From the NCBI GenBank assembly GCA_017386965.1, contig JAFOGE010000038.1, forward strand, positions 1 through 7,172: a stretch of 7,172 nucleotides of DNA, read 5' to 3'. Shown piece by piece: positions 7,047 to 7,172 of this stretch. Origin of the DNA: Clostridia bacterium (GTDB lineage: Bacteria; Bacillota; Clostridia; Oscillospirales; CAG-272). A program made the position numbers and the translations under genes. Within the stretch, counting starts at the first letter, position 1, and each line of letters begins with the position of its first letter. The notes below the pieces were generated by a model that worked only from the letters and a program-made list of their open reading frames with translations, was not told where the DNA came from and searched no databases.

Positions 7047-7172
7047 TCAAAGCAAATGAACGCCGTTCTCCTCACAGATTCGGGTCTCCTCCTCGGACCA
7101 GAAGGAGGACTGTACCTCCCCAATGTGGGCCTTGCGAAGGAAAAACATACACATTCTTGACTGTCCGATACC
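7047..7172 (-). CDS. C-terminal 41 codons of an unrecognised protein; start outside window
   Basis: The - strand is open from the window edge (first codon 7172-7170) to TGA at 7049-7047, giving 41 residues that include SRMCMFFLRKAHIGEVQSSF and end in CEENGVHLL. I do not recognise the family. Reasons to think it is real: the frame has no stop up to the edge, the composition is protein-like (mixed charged and hydrophobic residues, two cysteines), and a terminator suited to this strand starts 11 nt after the stop. It has the same orientation as the lipoprotein and adenylation genes and may belong to the same functional cluster. The fragment is too short to assign a role. Confidence 0.65.
   Translation of the reverse strand, partial: GIGQSRMCMFFLRKAHIGEVQSSFWSEEETRICEENGVHLL

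Overview
The window looks like a chromosomal segment of a fairly GC-rich, low-expansion Firmicute, most likely a gut-type Clostridia member (Oscillospirales, Christensenellales or a relative). This placement is inferred from strong AGGAGG-type ribosome binding sites, a consensus sigma-A promoter, a COG2509-type FAD dehydrogenase, a DUF5011-style Ig-like/transglutaminase lipoprotein, and GC-leaning codon use. No tRNA, rRNA, CRISPR array, insertion sequence or phage gene was seen.

Layout. The + strand carries only the 3' part of glnS (glutaminyl-tRNA synthetase, ending at 1310). All other genes are on the - strand, so glnS is convergent with them across a strong bidirectional terminator (1325-1364). 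Read in the direction of - strand transcription, from high to low coordinates, the order is: (1) the last 41 codons of an unrecognised gene entering from the window edge (stop at 7047); (2) a strand-specific terminator hairpin (6997-7036); (3) a transglutaminase-like lipoprotein with Ig-like domains, probably starting at a TTG (6967-5900); (4) a stand-alone amino-acid-adenylating enzyme of the DltA/NRPS A-domain type (5881-4373), coupled to the lipoprotein gene by an 18-nt gap; (5) a near-perfect promoter (TTGACA, 17 bp, TATACT) whose -35 box lies inside a 20-bp palindrome; (6) asnS, asparaginyl-tRNA synthetase (4249-2855); (7) a second - strand hairpin terminator (2811-2844); (8) an FAD-dependent dehydrogenase (2788-1379).

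Function. Two aminoacyl-tRNA synthetases (GlnRS and AsnRS) lie 1.5 kb apart. Together they imply that this organism can charge both amide amino acids directly instead of relying only on the GatCAB route. The FAD dehydrogenase has no known link to them and probably depends on readthrough from asnS. The lipoprotein/adenylation pair is the least conventional part: a surface-anchored cysteine-triad enzyme next to a cytoplasmic amino-acid-activating enzyme with no carrier protein in view. It could belong to an envelope-modification or small-peptide pathway whose other members lie beyond 7172, but the window alone cannot show this.

I did not find a clearly unprecedented system. The points most worth checking are the adenylation/transglutaminase pair and its upstream partner, the palindrome on the asnS promoter, and the terminators placed before genes that have no visible promoter.
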